Below are positions 8,977 to 17,520 of a stretch of DNA of 64,000 nucleotides, one piece after another. The position numbers were made by a program, and so were the translations under genes. Within the stretch, counting starts at the first letter, position 1; each line of letters opens with the position of its first letter. Under the pieces are notes generated by a model. It had not been told where the DNA came from and searched no databases. It saw nothing but the letters and a program-made list of their open reading frames with translations. This DNA comes from Pseudoroseicyclus tamaricis (GTDB lineage: Bacteria; Pseudomonadota; Alphaproteobacteria; Rhodobacterales; Rhodobacteraceae), in contig NZ_JAAFYS010000003.1 of the NCBI RefSeq assembly GCF_012070395.1, positions 496,001-560,000 of the forward strand, read 5' to 3'.

Positions 8977-9570
8977 ATGTTTTATCGTGACGAGCGCTTG
9001 GCGCTCTTCATCGATGGATCGAACCTTTACGCCGCTGCGAAGTCACTCGGGTTCGACATTGATTACAAGCTCCTGCGACAGGAGTTCATGCGCCGGGGCA
9101 AGCTCTTGCGTGCCTTCTACTACACGGCGCTGCTGGAGAACGACGAGTACTCCCCGATCCGACCCCTCGTGGACTGGCTGCATTACAACGGCTTCACGAT
9201 GGTGACGAAACCGGCCAAGGAGTACACTGACAGCCAGGGTCGCCGGAAGGTGAAGGGCAACATGGACATCGAGCTCTCGGTCGATGCCATGGAGCTGGCG
9301 CCGCATGTCGATCACATCGTGCTCTTCTCCGGCGACGGCGACTTCCGCCCGCTGGTCGAGGCGCTGCAGCGCAAGGGCGTGCGGGTCTCCGTCGTCTCCA
9401 CCATCCGCTCCTCGCCGCCGATGGTGGCCGACGAGCTGCGCCGGCAGGCCGACAACTTCATCGACCTCGATGACCTGAAAGACGCCATAGGCCGCCCGCC
9501 CCGCGAACCGCGCGAGGCCCGTGATCCCCGCGTCCACCGCGACGACGAAGAGACGGTGCCGGGCGAATAA
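8977..9570 (+). CDS. NYN-domain (LabA/DUF88-type) protein, predicted ribonuclease
   Basis: A 197-residue protein of the PIN-like NYN fold. The acidic residues of the predicted metal site appear in LALFIDGSNLYAAAKS (Asp14), NMDIELSVDAME and LFSGDGDFRPLVEALQRKG. Family members are predicted or shown to cut RNA, but the target here is unknown. The ATG at 8977 is preceded by AAAGGA six bases upstream; an in-frame ATG 15 bases earlier is less well supported. The C-terminus is a charged, Arg/Pro-rich tail. It is a single gene, divergent from folK. Confidence 0.88.
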   Translation: MFYRDERLALFIDGSNLYAAAKSLGFDIDYKLLRQEFMRRGKLLRAFYYTALLENDEYSPIRPLVDWLHYNGFTMVTKPAKEYTDSQGRRKVKGNMDIELSVDAMELAPHVDHIVLFSGDGDFRPLVEALQRKGVRVSVVSTIRSSPPMVADELRRQADNFIDLDDLKDAIGRPPREPREARDPRVHRDDEETVPGE

Positions 9571-9898
9571 CGCCCGCACGCCCGAGGGAAGGGCGCGGCA
9601 CCGGCGGGACTCACCCCGCTCGTGCCGCGACTGCCCTGGCATTCCACCATTGATGCGTTCCGGCATGGCCGGGGCGCGCTCTCCAAGGCCCCCGGTGCCT
9701 GGCTGAAGCCCCGGCCTACGGTCGCCCCGGCCAGAGGGCTACCATTTTCACCATAAGCGACCTCGGCCTCGCCGCCCTCTTCCTTGGCGCTCGCGTCGGC
9801 GACCTCACGCAAGAGTGCTACGCCGGCGCCCCCCGGGGGCGCAATTGCAGCGCCACCTGGGTCTCGACGGCGCCGGCTGCATCGCCTACCTCTGGCAC
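9571..9898. other. Gene-free stretch upstream of ispH
   Basis: About 330 bp between the NYN gene and the ispH start. Short open frames run through it on both strands, including a minus-strand frame up to 9812, but none has a recognisable motif or good start context. No hairpin with a T tract is obvious. It should contain the ispH promoter. Confidence 0.5.
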
Positions 9899-10849
9899 AT
9901 GACCCGCCCTGCCCTCACCTTGCACCTCGCCGCGCCGCGTGGCTTCTGCGCCGGCGTCGACCGCGCCATCAAGATCGTCGAGATGGCGCTGGAGAAATGG
10001 GGCGCCCCCGTCTACGTGCGCCACGAGATCGTCCACAACAAGTACGTGGTGGACGACCTGCGCGCCAAGGGCGCCGTCTTCGTCGAAGTGCTGGAGGAAT
10101 GCCCGACCGACCGACCGGTCATCTTCTCCGCCCACGGCGTGCCCAAGGCCGTCCCCGCCGCGGCGGCAGAGCGGCAGATGGTCTATGTCGATGCCACCTG
10201 CCCGCTGGTCAGCAAGGTGCATATCGAGGCCGCCCGCCACGCCGAGAACGGCCTGCAGATGATCATGATCGGTCACGCCGGTCACCCGGAGACGATCGGC
10301 ACCATGGGCCAGCTCCCCCCCGGCGAGGTGCTGCTGGTGGAGACGCCGGAGGATGTCGCCCAGGTCGAGGTGCGCGACCCCGGGCGCCTCGCCTTCGTCA
10401 CCCAGACGACGCTCTCCATCGACGACACGGCGGATATCGTTGCCGCCCTCCGCGCCCGCTTCCCGGCCATCATCGGGCCGCACAAGGAAGACATCTGCTA
10501 CGCGACGACCAACCGGCAGGCGGCCGTCAAGGCGATGGCGCCCGATTGCGACGCGCTGCTCGTGGTCGGAGCGCCGAATTCCTCCAACTCCAAGCGGCTG
10601 GTGGAGGTCGCCAGCAAGGCCGGCTGCCGCTACGCGCAGCTCGTCCAGCGGGCGGCGGATATCGACTGGCGGGCGCTGGAGGGCATCCGCTCCATCGGCA
10701 TCACCGCCGGCGCCTCGGCGCCCGAGGTGCTGATCAACGAGGTGGTCGATGCCTTCCGGGGCCGCTACGATGTCACCGTGAACCAGGTCGTCACGGCCGA
10801 GGAGCACGTGGAATTCAAGGTGCCGCGCGTCCTGCGCGAGCCCGCCTGA
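9899..10849 (+). CDS. ispH: 4-hydroxy-3-methylbut-2-enyl diphosphate reductase
   Basis: [4Fe-4S] enzyme of the last step of the MEP pathway, giving IPP and DMAPP. In 316 residues the three cluster cysteines are Cys17 ([12 protein letters not shown]), Cys100 ([11 protein letters not shown]) and Cys200 ([10 protein letters not shown]). The substrate-binding motifs SAHGVP, GHAGHPE and GAPNSSNS are also present. The start MTRPALTL at 9899 was taken because the longer upstream frame adds 28 residues without family similarity. A LysE-type gene follows after 12 bp. Confidence 0.97.
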   Translation: MTRPALTLHLAAPRGFCAGVDRAIKIVEMALEKWGAPVYVRHEIVHNKYVVDDLRAKGAVFVEVLEECPTDRPVIFSAHGVPKAVPAAAAERQMVYVDATCPLVSKVHIEAARHAENGLQMIMIGHAGHPETIGTMGQLPPGEVLLVETPEDVAQVEVRDPGRLAFVTQTTLSIDDTADIVAALRARFPAIIGPHKEDICYATTNRQAAVKAMAPDCDALLVVGAPNSSNSKRLVEVASKAGCRYAQLVQRAADIDWRALEGIRSIGITAGASAPEVLINEVVDAFRGRYDVTVNQVVTAEEHVEFKVPRVLREPA

Positions 10850-10861
10850 GGGAGGGCGCCG

Positions 10862-11464
10862 ATGGGCCCGGAATTTCTGCTGACGGCCTTCGTCATCTGC
10901 CTGACTCCGGGCATCGGCGTCATCTACACGCTCGGCACAGCGCTCGGCGGCGGTGTCCGCGCCGGCGTCTGGGCCGCCGTCGGCTGCACGCTGGCGACGG
11001 TGGTGCATCTGGGCGTCGCGGCGCTGGGGCTGGCGGCGATCCTCCACTCCTCCGCCCTGCTCTTCCAGGCGCTGAAGTTCGCCGGTGTCGCCTACCTCCT
11101 CTGGATGGCGTGGGGCGTGCTGCGCGAGACGGGCGCGCTCTCCATCCGCGCGGCAGAGGCGCAGCCGGCGGGGCGGCTCGTCTGGCGGGGGATCGTGCTG
11201 AACATCCTCAACCCCAAGCTGCCCCTGTTCTTCCTCGCCTTCCTGCCGCAGTTCCTCTCGCCCGAGGCGGCGCTGGCCGAGGTGGCGGAGCTGGGCCTCG
11301 CCTTCTCGGCGGTGACCTTCGCCACCTTTGTCCTCTACGCCGCGCTCGCCGCCTCGGGCCGGCACCTGATCCTCGGCTCCGAGCGGGCGATGGCGTGGAT
11401 GCGCCGCGCCTTCGCGGCGAGCTTCGCGGGCCTTGGGCTGAAGCTGGCGCTGGAGCGGGCGTGA
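10862..11464 (+). CDS. LysE/RhtB-family amino-acid exporter
   Basis: A 200-residue membrane protein with about six hydrophobic segments and the family N-terminus FLLTAFVICLTPGIGVIYTLG. It also has KFAGVAYLLWMAWGVLR and the conserved NPKLPLFFLAFLPQF. The family exports amino acids and derivatives such as homoserine lactones; the substrate cannot be deduced. It lies 12 bp after ispH, and its stop overlaps the start of the methyltransferase gene (GTGA). Confidence 0.9.
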   Translation: MGPEFLLTAFVICLTPGIGVIYTLGTALGGGVRAGVWAAVGCTLATVVHLGVAALGLAAILHSSALLFQALKFAGVAYLLWMAWGVLRETGALSIRAAEAQPAGRLVWRGIVLNILNPKLPLFFLAFLPQFLSPEAALAEVAELGLAFSAVTFATFVLYAALAASGRHLILGSERAMAWMRRAFAASFAGLGLKLALERA

Positions 11465-12084
11465 CCGACGAGGTAGGTGCCGATGCCGGCACCATCGCCT
11501 GGTACGACAGCCACAGCGCCGATTACGCCGCCCTCCGCGCCGCCGATCTGCCCACGCGCCACCTCGCCGCCTTCGCAGAGCATCTGCCGCCCGGCGCCGA
11601 CGTGCTCGACCTCGGCTGCGGCAGCGGCGCCTGCACCGCCGCGCTGACCGCCCGCGGCTTCGCCGTCACCGGGCTCGACGCCTCCGCCGGGCTGCTCGCC
11701 GAGGCGCGCGCCGCCGCCCCCGACGCGACGTTCCGGCAGGCGAGTTTCGCCGAGCTGGACGAGACGGAGGCTTACGACGGCATCTGGGCGAACTTCTCGC
11801 TCCTCCACGCGCCCCGCTCCGCCCTGCCGGGGCACCTCATGGCCATCGCGAAGGCGCTGCGGCCGCGCGGGCTCTTGCATCTGGGCATGATGACGGGCGA
11901 AGGAGACCGCCGCGACCGGCTTGGCCGGCACTACAGCTACCACGCCCCGGTGGAGCTGCGGCAGATGCTCGCAGCGGCGGGCCTGCGGGAGCGCTCCTCC
12001 CACGAGGGGCAAGGGCACAGCACGGCGGGGGATGCGATCGGCTGGATCGTCTTCCTCGCAGACAAGGGAGAGCCGCATGGCTGA
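11461..12084 (+). CDS. Class I SAM-dependent methyltransferase
   Basis: The start GTG at 11461 overlaps the LysE stop and gives a 207-residue protein. The SAM-binding motif I is [20 protein letters not shown], and the following acidic position is in [11 protein letters not shown]. The motif [19 protein letters not shown] resembles post-I motifs of small-molecule methyltransferases of the UbiE/Tam type. The substrate is unknown. The last eight bases overlap the rnhA start, so the lysE-methyltransferase-rnhA group is translated in tandem. Confidence 0.85.
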   Translation: MTDEVGADAGTIAWYDSHSADYAALRAADLPTRHLAAFAEHLPPGADVLDLGCGSGACTAALTARGFAVTGLDASAGLLAEARAAAPDATFRQASFAELDETEAYDGIWANFSLLHAPRSALPGHLMAIAKALRPRGLLHLGMMTGEGDRRDRLGRHYSYHAPVELRQMLAAAGLRERSSHEGQGHSTAGDAIGWIVFLADKGEPHG

Positions 12085-12541
12085 CTATTTCGCCTACACG
12101 GACGGTGCCTGCTCCGGCAATCCCGGCCCCGGCGGCTGGGGCGCGCTGCTCATTGCCCGCGAGGGCGGGCAGGAGGTCAAGCGCCGCGAGCTGAGCGGCG
12201 GCGAGCCGGGGACGACGAACAACCGGATGGAGCTGATGGCCGCCATCTCGGCGCTGGAGGCGCTGGGGCGGGCGACGAAGATCACGCTGGTGACGGACAG
12301 CAGCTACGTGAAGGACGGGCTGACCAAGTGGATCCACGGCTGGAAGCGCAACGGCTGGAAGACCGCCGCGAAGAAGGACGTCAAGAACGCCGAGCTCTGG
12401 CAGCGCCTCGACGCCGCCGCGGCCCGCCACGAGGTGACGTGGGAATGGGTGAAGGGCCACGCCGGCCACCCGGAGAACGAGCGCGCCGACGAGCTCGCCC
12501 GGCACGCCATGGCCCCCTACAAGGCCAGGAAAAAGGCGTAG
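12077..12541 (+). CDS. rnhA: Ribonuclease HI
   Basis: Degrades RNA in RNA-DNA hybrids. The 154-residue protein starts [20 protein letters not shown]. It shows the catalytic carboxylates Asp9, Glu52 (NNRMEL), Asp74 (VTDSSYV) and the late Asp in NERADELA. Length and motifs match the E. coli type. It overlaps the preceding methyltransferase gene by eight bases. Its TAG stop lies within a GTAGGGTGGGTT palindrome that probably serves as its transcript end. Confidence 0.97.
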   Translation: MADYFAYTDGACSGNPGPGGWGALLIAREGGQEVKRRELSGGEPGTTNNRMELMAAISALEALGRATKITLVTDSSYVKDGLTKWIHGWKRNGWKTAAKKDVKNAELWQRLDAAAARHEVTWEWVKGHAGHPENERADELARHAMAPYKARKKA

Positions 12542-12560
12542 GGTGGGTTTCCAACCCACC
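12542..12560. repeat. GGTGGGTT/AACCCACC palindrome at the rnhA stop
   Basis: Perfect 8-bp arms with a 3-base loop (GGTGGGTT, TCC, AACCCACC). The same arms occur twice at 20289-20347. It begins at the base right after the rnhA stop codon. It may act as a terminator or be part of the larger dispersed repeat about 60 bp downstream. Confidence 0.75.
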
Positions 12561-12618
12561 TTCCCCCTCTGAACATGTCCCGCGCCTCCGCAGGCGCCGC
12601 CCCCATCACCCCCGGGCG

Positions 12619-12808
12619 TGAGCTATTCCCCCGCCCGGTCCGCGCCAAAGGCGCAGGGCGAGCGCCTGCCCGTCCCCACGGGGTGGCGCTCTGGTGAAGC
12701 TTGGTACCCCGCTCGGCGCAGGGATAACCTTTGCCGGCATAAAGACCACCTGCGGCACCGTCGCAGCGCCACCCCACGGGCGGGCGCTCGCCCTGCGCCT
12801 GCAACGGC
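12619..12808. repeat. Dispersed inverted-arm repeat, copy A
   Basis: An element of about 190 bp with 24-base terminal arms at 12650-12673 and 12776-12799 (23 of 24 complementary). It is the reverse complement of copy B at 20372-20560. Read on the minus strand, it holds an uninterrupted frame containing ERGTKLHQSATPWGRAGAR, matching the frame in copies B and C. It fills most of the rnhA-trmD gap. There is no transposase gene nearby. Confidence 0.8.
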
Positions 12809-12883
12809 AGTGCAAGACTCCAGCGCCCCTGCCCCGCAAGCACCCCCTTCTCCCCTCCCCGCCGATCTCCTAAAGACGCGGCC

Positions 12884-13681
12884 ATGACTCAGCCCCGCTC
12901 CCTTGGCCGCAAGTCCATCCGCGCCTCGCTCAAGCCCGCCGACCTCATGGCCGACGAGACCCTCGCCCATGCCTGGCGGGCGGAGGTGATCACCCTTCTG
13001 CCCGAGGCCTGGCCCGGCGTGCTGGGCGCCAGCCTCACCGGCCGGGCGCTGAGCGACGGCAAGTGGCAGCTGCGTACCCATGATCTGCGCGAGCATGGGG
13101 AGGGCCGGCACCGCAATGTCGACGACACCCCCGCCGGCGGCGGCGCCGGCATGGTGCTGCGCGCCGACATCCTCGGGCGCGCCATCGAGACGGCGGCGGA
13201 TCCGCGACACCCCCTGCCAATGCTCCTGCTCTCCCCGCGCGGCCAGCGCTTTGACCAAGCCTTCGCGGCCCGCCTCGCCGCCGGCCCCGGCGCGATCTTC
13301 GTCTGCGGCCGGTTCGAGGGCGTCGACGAGCGGGCGATCGAGCATTACGGCCTCATCGAGGTCTCCCTCGGCGACTTCGTCCTCACCGGCGGCGACCTCG
13401 CCGCACAGGCGATGATCGACGCCGCCCTGCGCCTGCGCCCCGGCATCCTCGGCAATGCCGCCTCGGCGGAGGAGGAGAGCTTCTCCGCTGGCCTCCTCGA
13501 ACACCCGCAGTACACCAAGCCCGCCGAGTGGCAGGACCGGCCGATCCCCGAGGTCCTCCTCTCCGGTCACCATGGCCGCATCGCCGAGTGGCGGCAGAAG
13601 CAGGCCGAGGCCGTCACCCGCGCCCGCCGCCCCGACCTCTGGGCCGCCTATGCCCGCGCGAAGGGCCTGCCGGAGGAGTGA
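12884..13681 (+). CDS. trmD: tRNA (guanine-37-N1)-methyltransferase
   Basis: SPOUT-class enzyme that methylates G37 of tRNAs reading CNN codons and prevents frameshifting. The knotted SAM site is seen in AIFVCGRFEGVDERAIE and VSLGDFVLTGGDLAAQ. The C-terminal part contains LLEHPQYTKPAEW and LLSGHHGRIAEWR. At 265 residues it has about 30 extra N-terminal residues before the core (AWRAEVITLLPEAWPG); a similar leader is familiar in related alphaproteobacteria, so the first ATG was kept. MADETL at 12950 is the alternative start. The usual rpsP/rimM/rplS partners are absent here. Confidence 0.95.
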   Translation: MTQPRSLGRKSIRASLKPADLMADETLAHAWRAEVITLLPEAWPGVLGASLTGRALSDGKWQLRTHDLREHGEGRHRNVDDTPAGGGAGMVLRADILGRAIETAADPRHPLPMLLLSPRGQRFDQAFAARLAAGPGAIFVCGRFEGVDERAIEHYGLIEVSLGDFVLTGGDLAAQAMIDAALRLRPGILGNAASAEEESFSAGLLEHPQYTKPAEWQDRPIPEVLLSGHHGRIAEWRQKQAEAVTRARRPDLWAAYARAKGLPEE

Positions 13682-13730
13682 GCGCGGGCCCCGAGCCGCC
13701 TGCCCCGGCAAGCGGTCCCGGGTTTCATCT

Positions 13731-13765
13731 GGCCCCAAATACCTCCGCCGGAGGCAGCGAAGCTC
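13731..13765. repeat. Short GC-hairpin intergenic element, copy 2
   Basis: Contains CATCTGGCCCCAAATACCTC followed by CGCCGGAGG. This resembles copy 5 near 43300 in the opposite orientation. It lies between trmD and the SRP RNA gene. Confidence 0.5.
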
Positions 13766-13833
13766 CCGGCGCGCGCCGCCGGCCCCGCCGCACCACGGTT
13801 GCACCGGCGCTGCGTTGGCCCTATATGCGGCCT

Positions 13834-13930
13834 TGAGAGGTTGGCGCGGGCAGGCGCCTCGCCAACCCGGTCAGGTCCGGAAGGAAGCAGCCGTAACGAG
13901 CCCCGCTTGGGTCGTTGTCCAGCCTCTCAC
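13834..13930 (+). ncRNA. ffs: Signal recognition particle RNA, bacterial small (4.5S) type
   Basis: The conserved apical sequence GGTCAGGTCCGGAAGGAAGC with the following AGCCGTAACGAG is the SRP RNA loop that binds Ffh. The ends pair: TGAGAGG at 13834-13840 with CCTCTCA at 13923-13929, and further stem pairing lies inside. The length of about 97 nt is right for the small bacterial form. A CTTTT tract follows immediately, consistent with termination. The TATATG upstream at 13822 could be part of its promoter. Confidence 0.95.
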
Positions 13931-13958
13931 CTTTTCGCCCGTGAAGGAGGGTCGTTTC

Positions 13959-13997
13959 ATGACTGTGCTCATCCCCCTCCTCCGGGCGCCTGCCTGA
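13959..13997 (+). CDS. Possible 12-residue leader peptide
   Basis: ATG at 13959 is preceded by a strong AAGGAGG at 13944-13950 with an 8-base spacer. It opens a frame MTVLIPLLRAPA ending in TGA. It lies between ffs and rsgA, where no larger gene fits. A good ribosome-binding site in front of so short a frame suggests a translated leader, but the peptide has no recognised family. Confidence 0.3.
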   Translation: MTVLIPLLRAPA

Positions 13998-14081
13998 CGC
14001 GTCAGCCAGCCGGGCACCCGATGCTGCGCCGCGCCCCGACCCGGGGCGTATGAGCCACATGATCTTCGGGACCCAAGTCCA

Positions 14082-15113
14082 TTGACCCAGCTTAACCTCG
14101 CCGACCTTGGCTGGTCGGACCATTTCACCCGCCAGGCCGGGGAGTCTCCCCGTGCCGCGCGAATCTCTGCCATCCACCGCGGCCGCCTCGAGGCGCTTTC
14201 CCCCGAGGGCCCGCTCGACCTGACACCGAAGGGCGCCGGCCTCGCCTTCGCCGTGGGGGACTTCATCCTCCATGATGGCACCCGGCCCACCGAGCGCCTC
14301 GTGCCGGAGACGGAGATCGCCCGCCGGTCCGCCGGCACCGCGGCGGCGGAGCGTCAGCTCATCGCCGCCAATGTCGGTACGCTCGGCATTGTCACCTCCT
14401 GCAATGCCGATTTCTCCGTCCCCCGGCTGGAGCGTTACCTCGCCATGGCCGAGGCCTCCGGCTGCCTGCCGCTGATCCTGCTCACCAAGGCCGATCTGAC
14501 GGAGGATCCGGCCGCCTTCCTCCGCCAGGCCGAGCGCCTCTCCCCCCTCGTCACCGCCCTCGCCCTCGATGCGCGCGACACCGAGGAGGCCGCGAAGCTG
14601 GAGCCATGGCTCCGCCCCGGCATGACGCTCGCGCTCGTCGGCTCCTCCGGCACCGGCAAGACGACGCTGCTCAACGCGCTCTCCGGCCTCTCGGAGCGCA
14701 CAGGGGGCCTGCGCGGCGACGACAGGGGCCGCCACCACACCACCTTCCGCTCGCTCCGCCAGACACGCTTCGGCGGATGGATCATCGACACGCCCGGCAT
14801 GCGCGAGCTGGGGATGGAGGGCGCCTCGGAGGGAATCGACGTCGTCTTCTCCGACGTCTCCGACCTCGCCGCGGGCTGCCGCTTCTCCGACTGCCGGCAC
14901 GAGAGCGAGCCGGGCTGCGCCGTCAAGGCCGCCGTCGATGCGGGCGAGCTGGACGCAGAGCGGCTGGCCCGCTGGCAGAAGCTCCGCCGGGAGGACAGGC
15001 ACAACTCGGAGAGCATCGCCGAGGCGCGGGCGCGGTTCCGCCGATTCGGGAAGACAACGGCGCACGGGAATGCACGGCGGGAGGCGAAGGAGGCTGGCTG
15101 GGAGGAGGAGTGA
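14082..15113 (+). CDS. rsgA: Ribosome small-subunit-dependent GTPase RsgA
   Basis: Circularly permuted GTPase that checks 30S subunit maturation. Motif order is G4 (LLTKADL), then G1 (GSSGTGKTTLLNAL), then G3 (DTPGMREL), as expected for the permuted fold. A zinc knuckle CRFSDCRHESEPGC follows. An N-terminal OB-like region precedes the GTPase domain. No in-frame ATG precedes the conserved N-terminus, so TTG at 14082 is the likely start. It overlaps, as TTGA, the stop of a tiny upstream frame MSHMIFGTQVH. Length is 343 residues. Confidence 0.94.
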   Translation: MTQLNLADLGWSDHFTRQAGESPRAARISAIHRGRLEALSPEGPLDLTPKGAGLAFAVGDFILHDGTRPTERLVPETEIARRSAGTAAAERQLIAANVGTLGIVTSCNADFSVPRLERYLAMAEASGCLPLILLTKADLTEDPAAFLRQAERLSPLVTALALDARDTEEAAKLEPWLRPGMTLALVGSSGTGKTTLLNALSGLSERTGGLRGDDRGRHHTTFRSLRQTRFGGWIIDTPGMRELGMEGASEGIDVVFSDVSDLAAGCRFSDCRHESEPGCAVKAAVDAGELDAERLARWQKLRREDRHNSESIAEARARFRRFGKTTAHGNARREAKEAGWEEE

Positions 15114-15177
15114 GGGGACGGGCGCGCCGGGGTTCGGGCGGCAGTTCGGGGTGGAGAGACCCGGGGCGCTGTCCCGG

Positions 15178-15212
15178 ACCCCGGAGTATTTCGAAAAGGG
15201 CGAGAGGGGGCG
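15178..15212. repeat. Short GC-hairpin intergenic element, copy 3
   Basis: Has CCCCGGAGTATTTCGAAAAG followed by GGCGAGAG, nearly the same as copy 9 at 62141-62180. It lies between the convergent rsgA and phosphatase-like genes. Confidence 0.5.
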
Positions 15213-15218
15213 GGCGCC

Positions 15219-15701
15219 TCAGGTGGCCTCGGCCCACGTCATCTGGCTGGCCGTCTCAACCGCGCAGGGGCGGACGGCGCGCAGGCGTGGGAGCGCGGCC
15301 TCGGCCGGCTCGCCCGCCTCGATCATCAGGCGCAGGGCCGCCATGCCGGAGCGGCCGCAGCCGCCGAAGCAATGGACGAGCACCTTGCCGCCGCCCTGCA
15401 GGATCGCCAGCGCCTCGCCCGAGAGCGCCCGCCAGCCCGCATCCTCCGCCGGCGCGGTGAAATCGCGGATGGGGAAGTGGCGCCAGGAGATGCCTGCCGC
15501 CGCCAGATCCTCTCCCAGCGTGCCCGCGCCCTTGCGCTCCAGCTCATGCGCCTCGCAGAGGGTGATCACCAGATCGGGGCGCCAGGCGAGCAGGCGGGGC
15601 AGATCGGCGGCGTAGTGGCGCGTGCGGCCGGGCAGAGGCGAGAGGGCGAGCTGCCCGGCGAGAAGCGGCAGCGCATGGATGTTGAACTCGGGCATGGGCA
15701 T
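15219..15701 (-). CDS. Protein tyrosine phosphatase-like (dual-specificity) protein
   Basis: A 160-residue protein with the phosphatase P-loop HCFGGCGRSG (Cys-X5-Arg) preceded by GGGKVLV. An upstream general-acid candidate Asp lies in HFPIRDFTAPAED. This fold includes dual-specificity phosphatases and phosphatidylglycerophosphate phosphatases; the substrate cannot be chosen from sequence alone. It is convergent with rsgA and divergent from dnaX. The P-loop is complete, so activity is likely. Confidence 0.85.
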   Translation of the reverse strand: MPMPEFNIHALPLLAGQLALSPLPGRTRHYAADLPRLLAWRPDLVITLCEAHELERKGAGTLGEDLAAAGISWRHFPIRDFTAPAEDAGWRALSGEALAILQGGGKVLVHCFGGCGRSGMAALRLMIEAGEPAEAALPRLRAVRPCAVETASQMTWAEAT

Positions 15702-15756
15702 GGACCTCGCAGCACTGGCGCCCTAGCCTAGCCCGGCCTTGGAGAATCCGCCAAAC

Positions 15757-17520
15757 ATGAGTGACGAGACCAAACCCGCCTACCAGGTGCTGGCCCGGAA
15801 ATACCGGCCCGAGACCTTCGCCGACCTCGTCGGCCAGGACGCCATGGTGCGCACGCTGAAGAACGCTTTCGCCGCAGACCGCATCGCGCAGGCCTTCATC
15901 ATGACCGGCATCCGCGGCACTGGGAAGACGACCACCGCACGCATCATCGCCAAGGGCCTCAACTGCATCGGGCCGGATGGCAACGGCGGGCCGACGACGG
16001 AGCCCTGCGGGGTCTGCGAGCATTGCGTCGCCATCATGGAAGGCCGCCATGTCGACGTGATGGAGATGGACGCCGCCTCCCGCACCGGCGTGGGCGACAT
16101 CCGCGAGATCATCGACAGCGTGCACTACCGGGCCGCCAGCGCGCGCTACAAGGTCTACATCATCGACGAGGTGCACATGCTCAGCACCTCCGCCTTCAAC
16201 GCGCTCCTGAAGACGCTGGAAGAGCCGCCGGCGCATGTGAAGTTCATCTTCGCCACCACCGAGATCCGCAAGGTGCCAGTGACGGTGCTGTCGCGCTGCC
16301 AGCGCTTCGATCTGCGGCGGATCGAGCCGGAGGAGATGATCGCCCTCCTCCGCCGCATTGCCGACAACGAGGGTGCCGGGATCACCGACGAGGCGCTGGC
16401 GCTCATCACTCGCGCCGCCGAGGGCTCCGCCCGCGACGCCGAATCGCTCCTCGACCAGGCCATCGCCCATGGCGCGGGCGAGACGGGCGCCGACGAGGTG
16501 CGCGCCATGCTGGGGCTGGCCGACCGTGGCCGGGTGATGGACCTCTTCGAACTCATCATGAAGGGCGAGGCGGCGGCGGCGCTGACGGAAATCGGCGAGC
16601 AATATGCCGGTGGGGCCGACCCGGTTGCCGTGCTGCGAGACCTCGCCGAGATCACGCACTGGCTCAGCGTCATCAAGGTGACGCCCGAGGCGGCGGAGGA
16701 CCCCACGATCTCCCCCGGCGAGCGCGACAGGGGGCGCGGGCTTGCGGAGCACCTGCCCATGCGGGCGCTGGCGCGGATGTGGCAGATGCTGCTCAAGGCG
16801 CTGGAGGAGGTGGCGGCGGCGCCGAACGCCATGATGGCGGCGGAGATGGCAGTGATCCGCCTCACGCATGTCGCCGACCTGCCAAGCCCCGACGATCTCG
16901 TCCGCAAGCTGCAATCCTCGCCCGCCCCCACGGGCGGTCTCGGGTCCCCCGCGCCGCGGGCGCCCGCCCCCGGCGGCGCCTCCGCCCGCGCGCCGTCCCA
17001 CGCGGTGGCGCGCGGCGGCGGAGGGGGCGGCAGCGGCCGCGCCGGCAATGCCGAGACAGCGCAGCAGCTCGACGAAGGCGCGCTGGCGCGCTTCGCCCGC
17101 TTCGAGGACGTGGTGGAGCTCATCCGCGCCCGCCGCGACGTGCAGCTGCTGATCGACGTGGAGAATGGCGTCCGCCTGGTCTCCTACCGGCCCGGCCGCA
17201 TCGAGTTCGAGCCCTCGGCCCTCGCCCCGGCGGATCTCGCCCAGAAGCTCGGCCAGCGCCTGCAGAGCTACACCGGCAACCGCTGGGCCGTCGTCATCAC
17301 CAACGAACCCGGCGGCGAGACGCTCGCCGAGCAGCGCGACGCGGCGGAGATCGCCCGACGCGAGGCGGCCGAGGCGCACCCGCTGGTGCAGAGCGTCCTC
17401 GCCGCCTTCCCCGCCGCCAAGATCACCCAGATCCACAGCCAGGCCGAGATCGAGGAGCAGGCCCAGGCCGAAGCCCTCGCCGAGGTCGAGGACGAGTGGG
17501 ACCCGTTCGAGGAAGAGTGA
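15757..17520 (+). CDS. dnaX: DNA polymerase III subunits gamma and tau
   Basis: Clamp-loader ATPase that also links polymerase cores. The AAA+ domain has Walker A GIRGTGKTTTARIIAKGLNC, a zinc module (CIGPDGN...CGVCEHC) and Walker B VYIIDEVHMLS. The sensor stretch FATTEIRKVPVTVLSRCQRF follows. The region around residues 390-430 is a Pro/Gly/Ala-rich linker, then comes the tau-specific C-terminal domain. ATG at 15757 was chosen; a TTG 18 bases earlier is in frame. Length is 587 residues. The stop overlaps the ATG of the GNAT gene; the usual ybaB-recR partners are absent. Confidence 0.96.
   Translation: MSDETKPAYQVLARKYRPETFADLVGQDAMVRTLKNAFAADRIAQAFIMTGIRGTGKTTTARIIAKGLNCIGPDGNGGPTTEPCGVCEHCVAIMEGRHVDVMEMDAASRTGVGDIREIIDSVHYRAASARYKVYIIDEVHMLSTSAFNALLKTLEEPPAHVKFIFATTEIRKVPVTVLSRCQRFDLRRIEPEEMIALLRRIADNEGAGITDEALALITRAAEGSARDAESLLDQAIAHGAGETGADEVRAMLGLADRGRVMDLFELIMKGEAAAALTEIGEQYAGGADPVAVLRDLAEITHWLSVIKVTPEAAEDPTISPGERDRGRGLAEHLPMRALARMWQMLLKALEEVAAAPNAMMAAEMAVIRLTHVADLPSPDDLVRKLQSSPAPTGGLGSPAPRAPAPGGASARAPSHAVARGGGGGGSGRAGNAETAQQLDEGALARFARFEDVVELIRARRDVQLLIDVENGVRLVSYRPGRIEFEPSALAPADLAQKLGQRLQSYTGNRWAVVITNEPGGETLAEQRDAAEIARREAAEAHPLVQSVLAAFPAAKITQIHSQAEIEEQAQAEALAEVEDEWDPFEEE

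Noticed and set aside
9312-9812. Minus-strand frame of 166 codons near the NYN gene
   Set aside because: It overlaps the conserved NYN coding region in antisense and shows no motif; the start context is poor.
9784-11460. Long plus-strand frame leading into the methyltransferase gene
   Set aside because: It overlaps ispH and lysE in another frame. Only the part after GTG 11461 has methyltransferase motifs.
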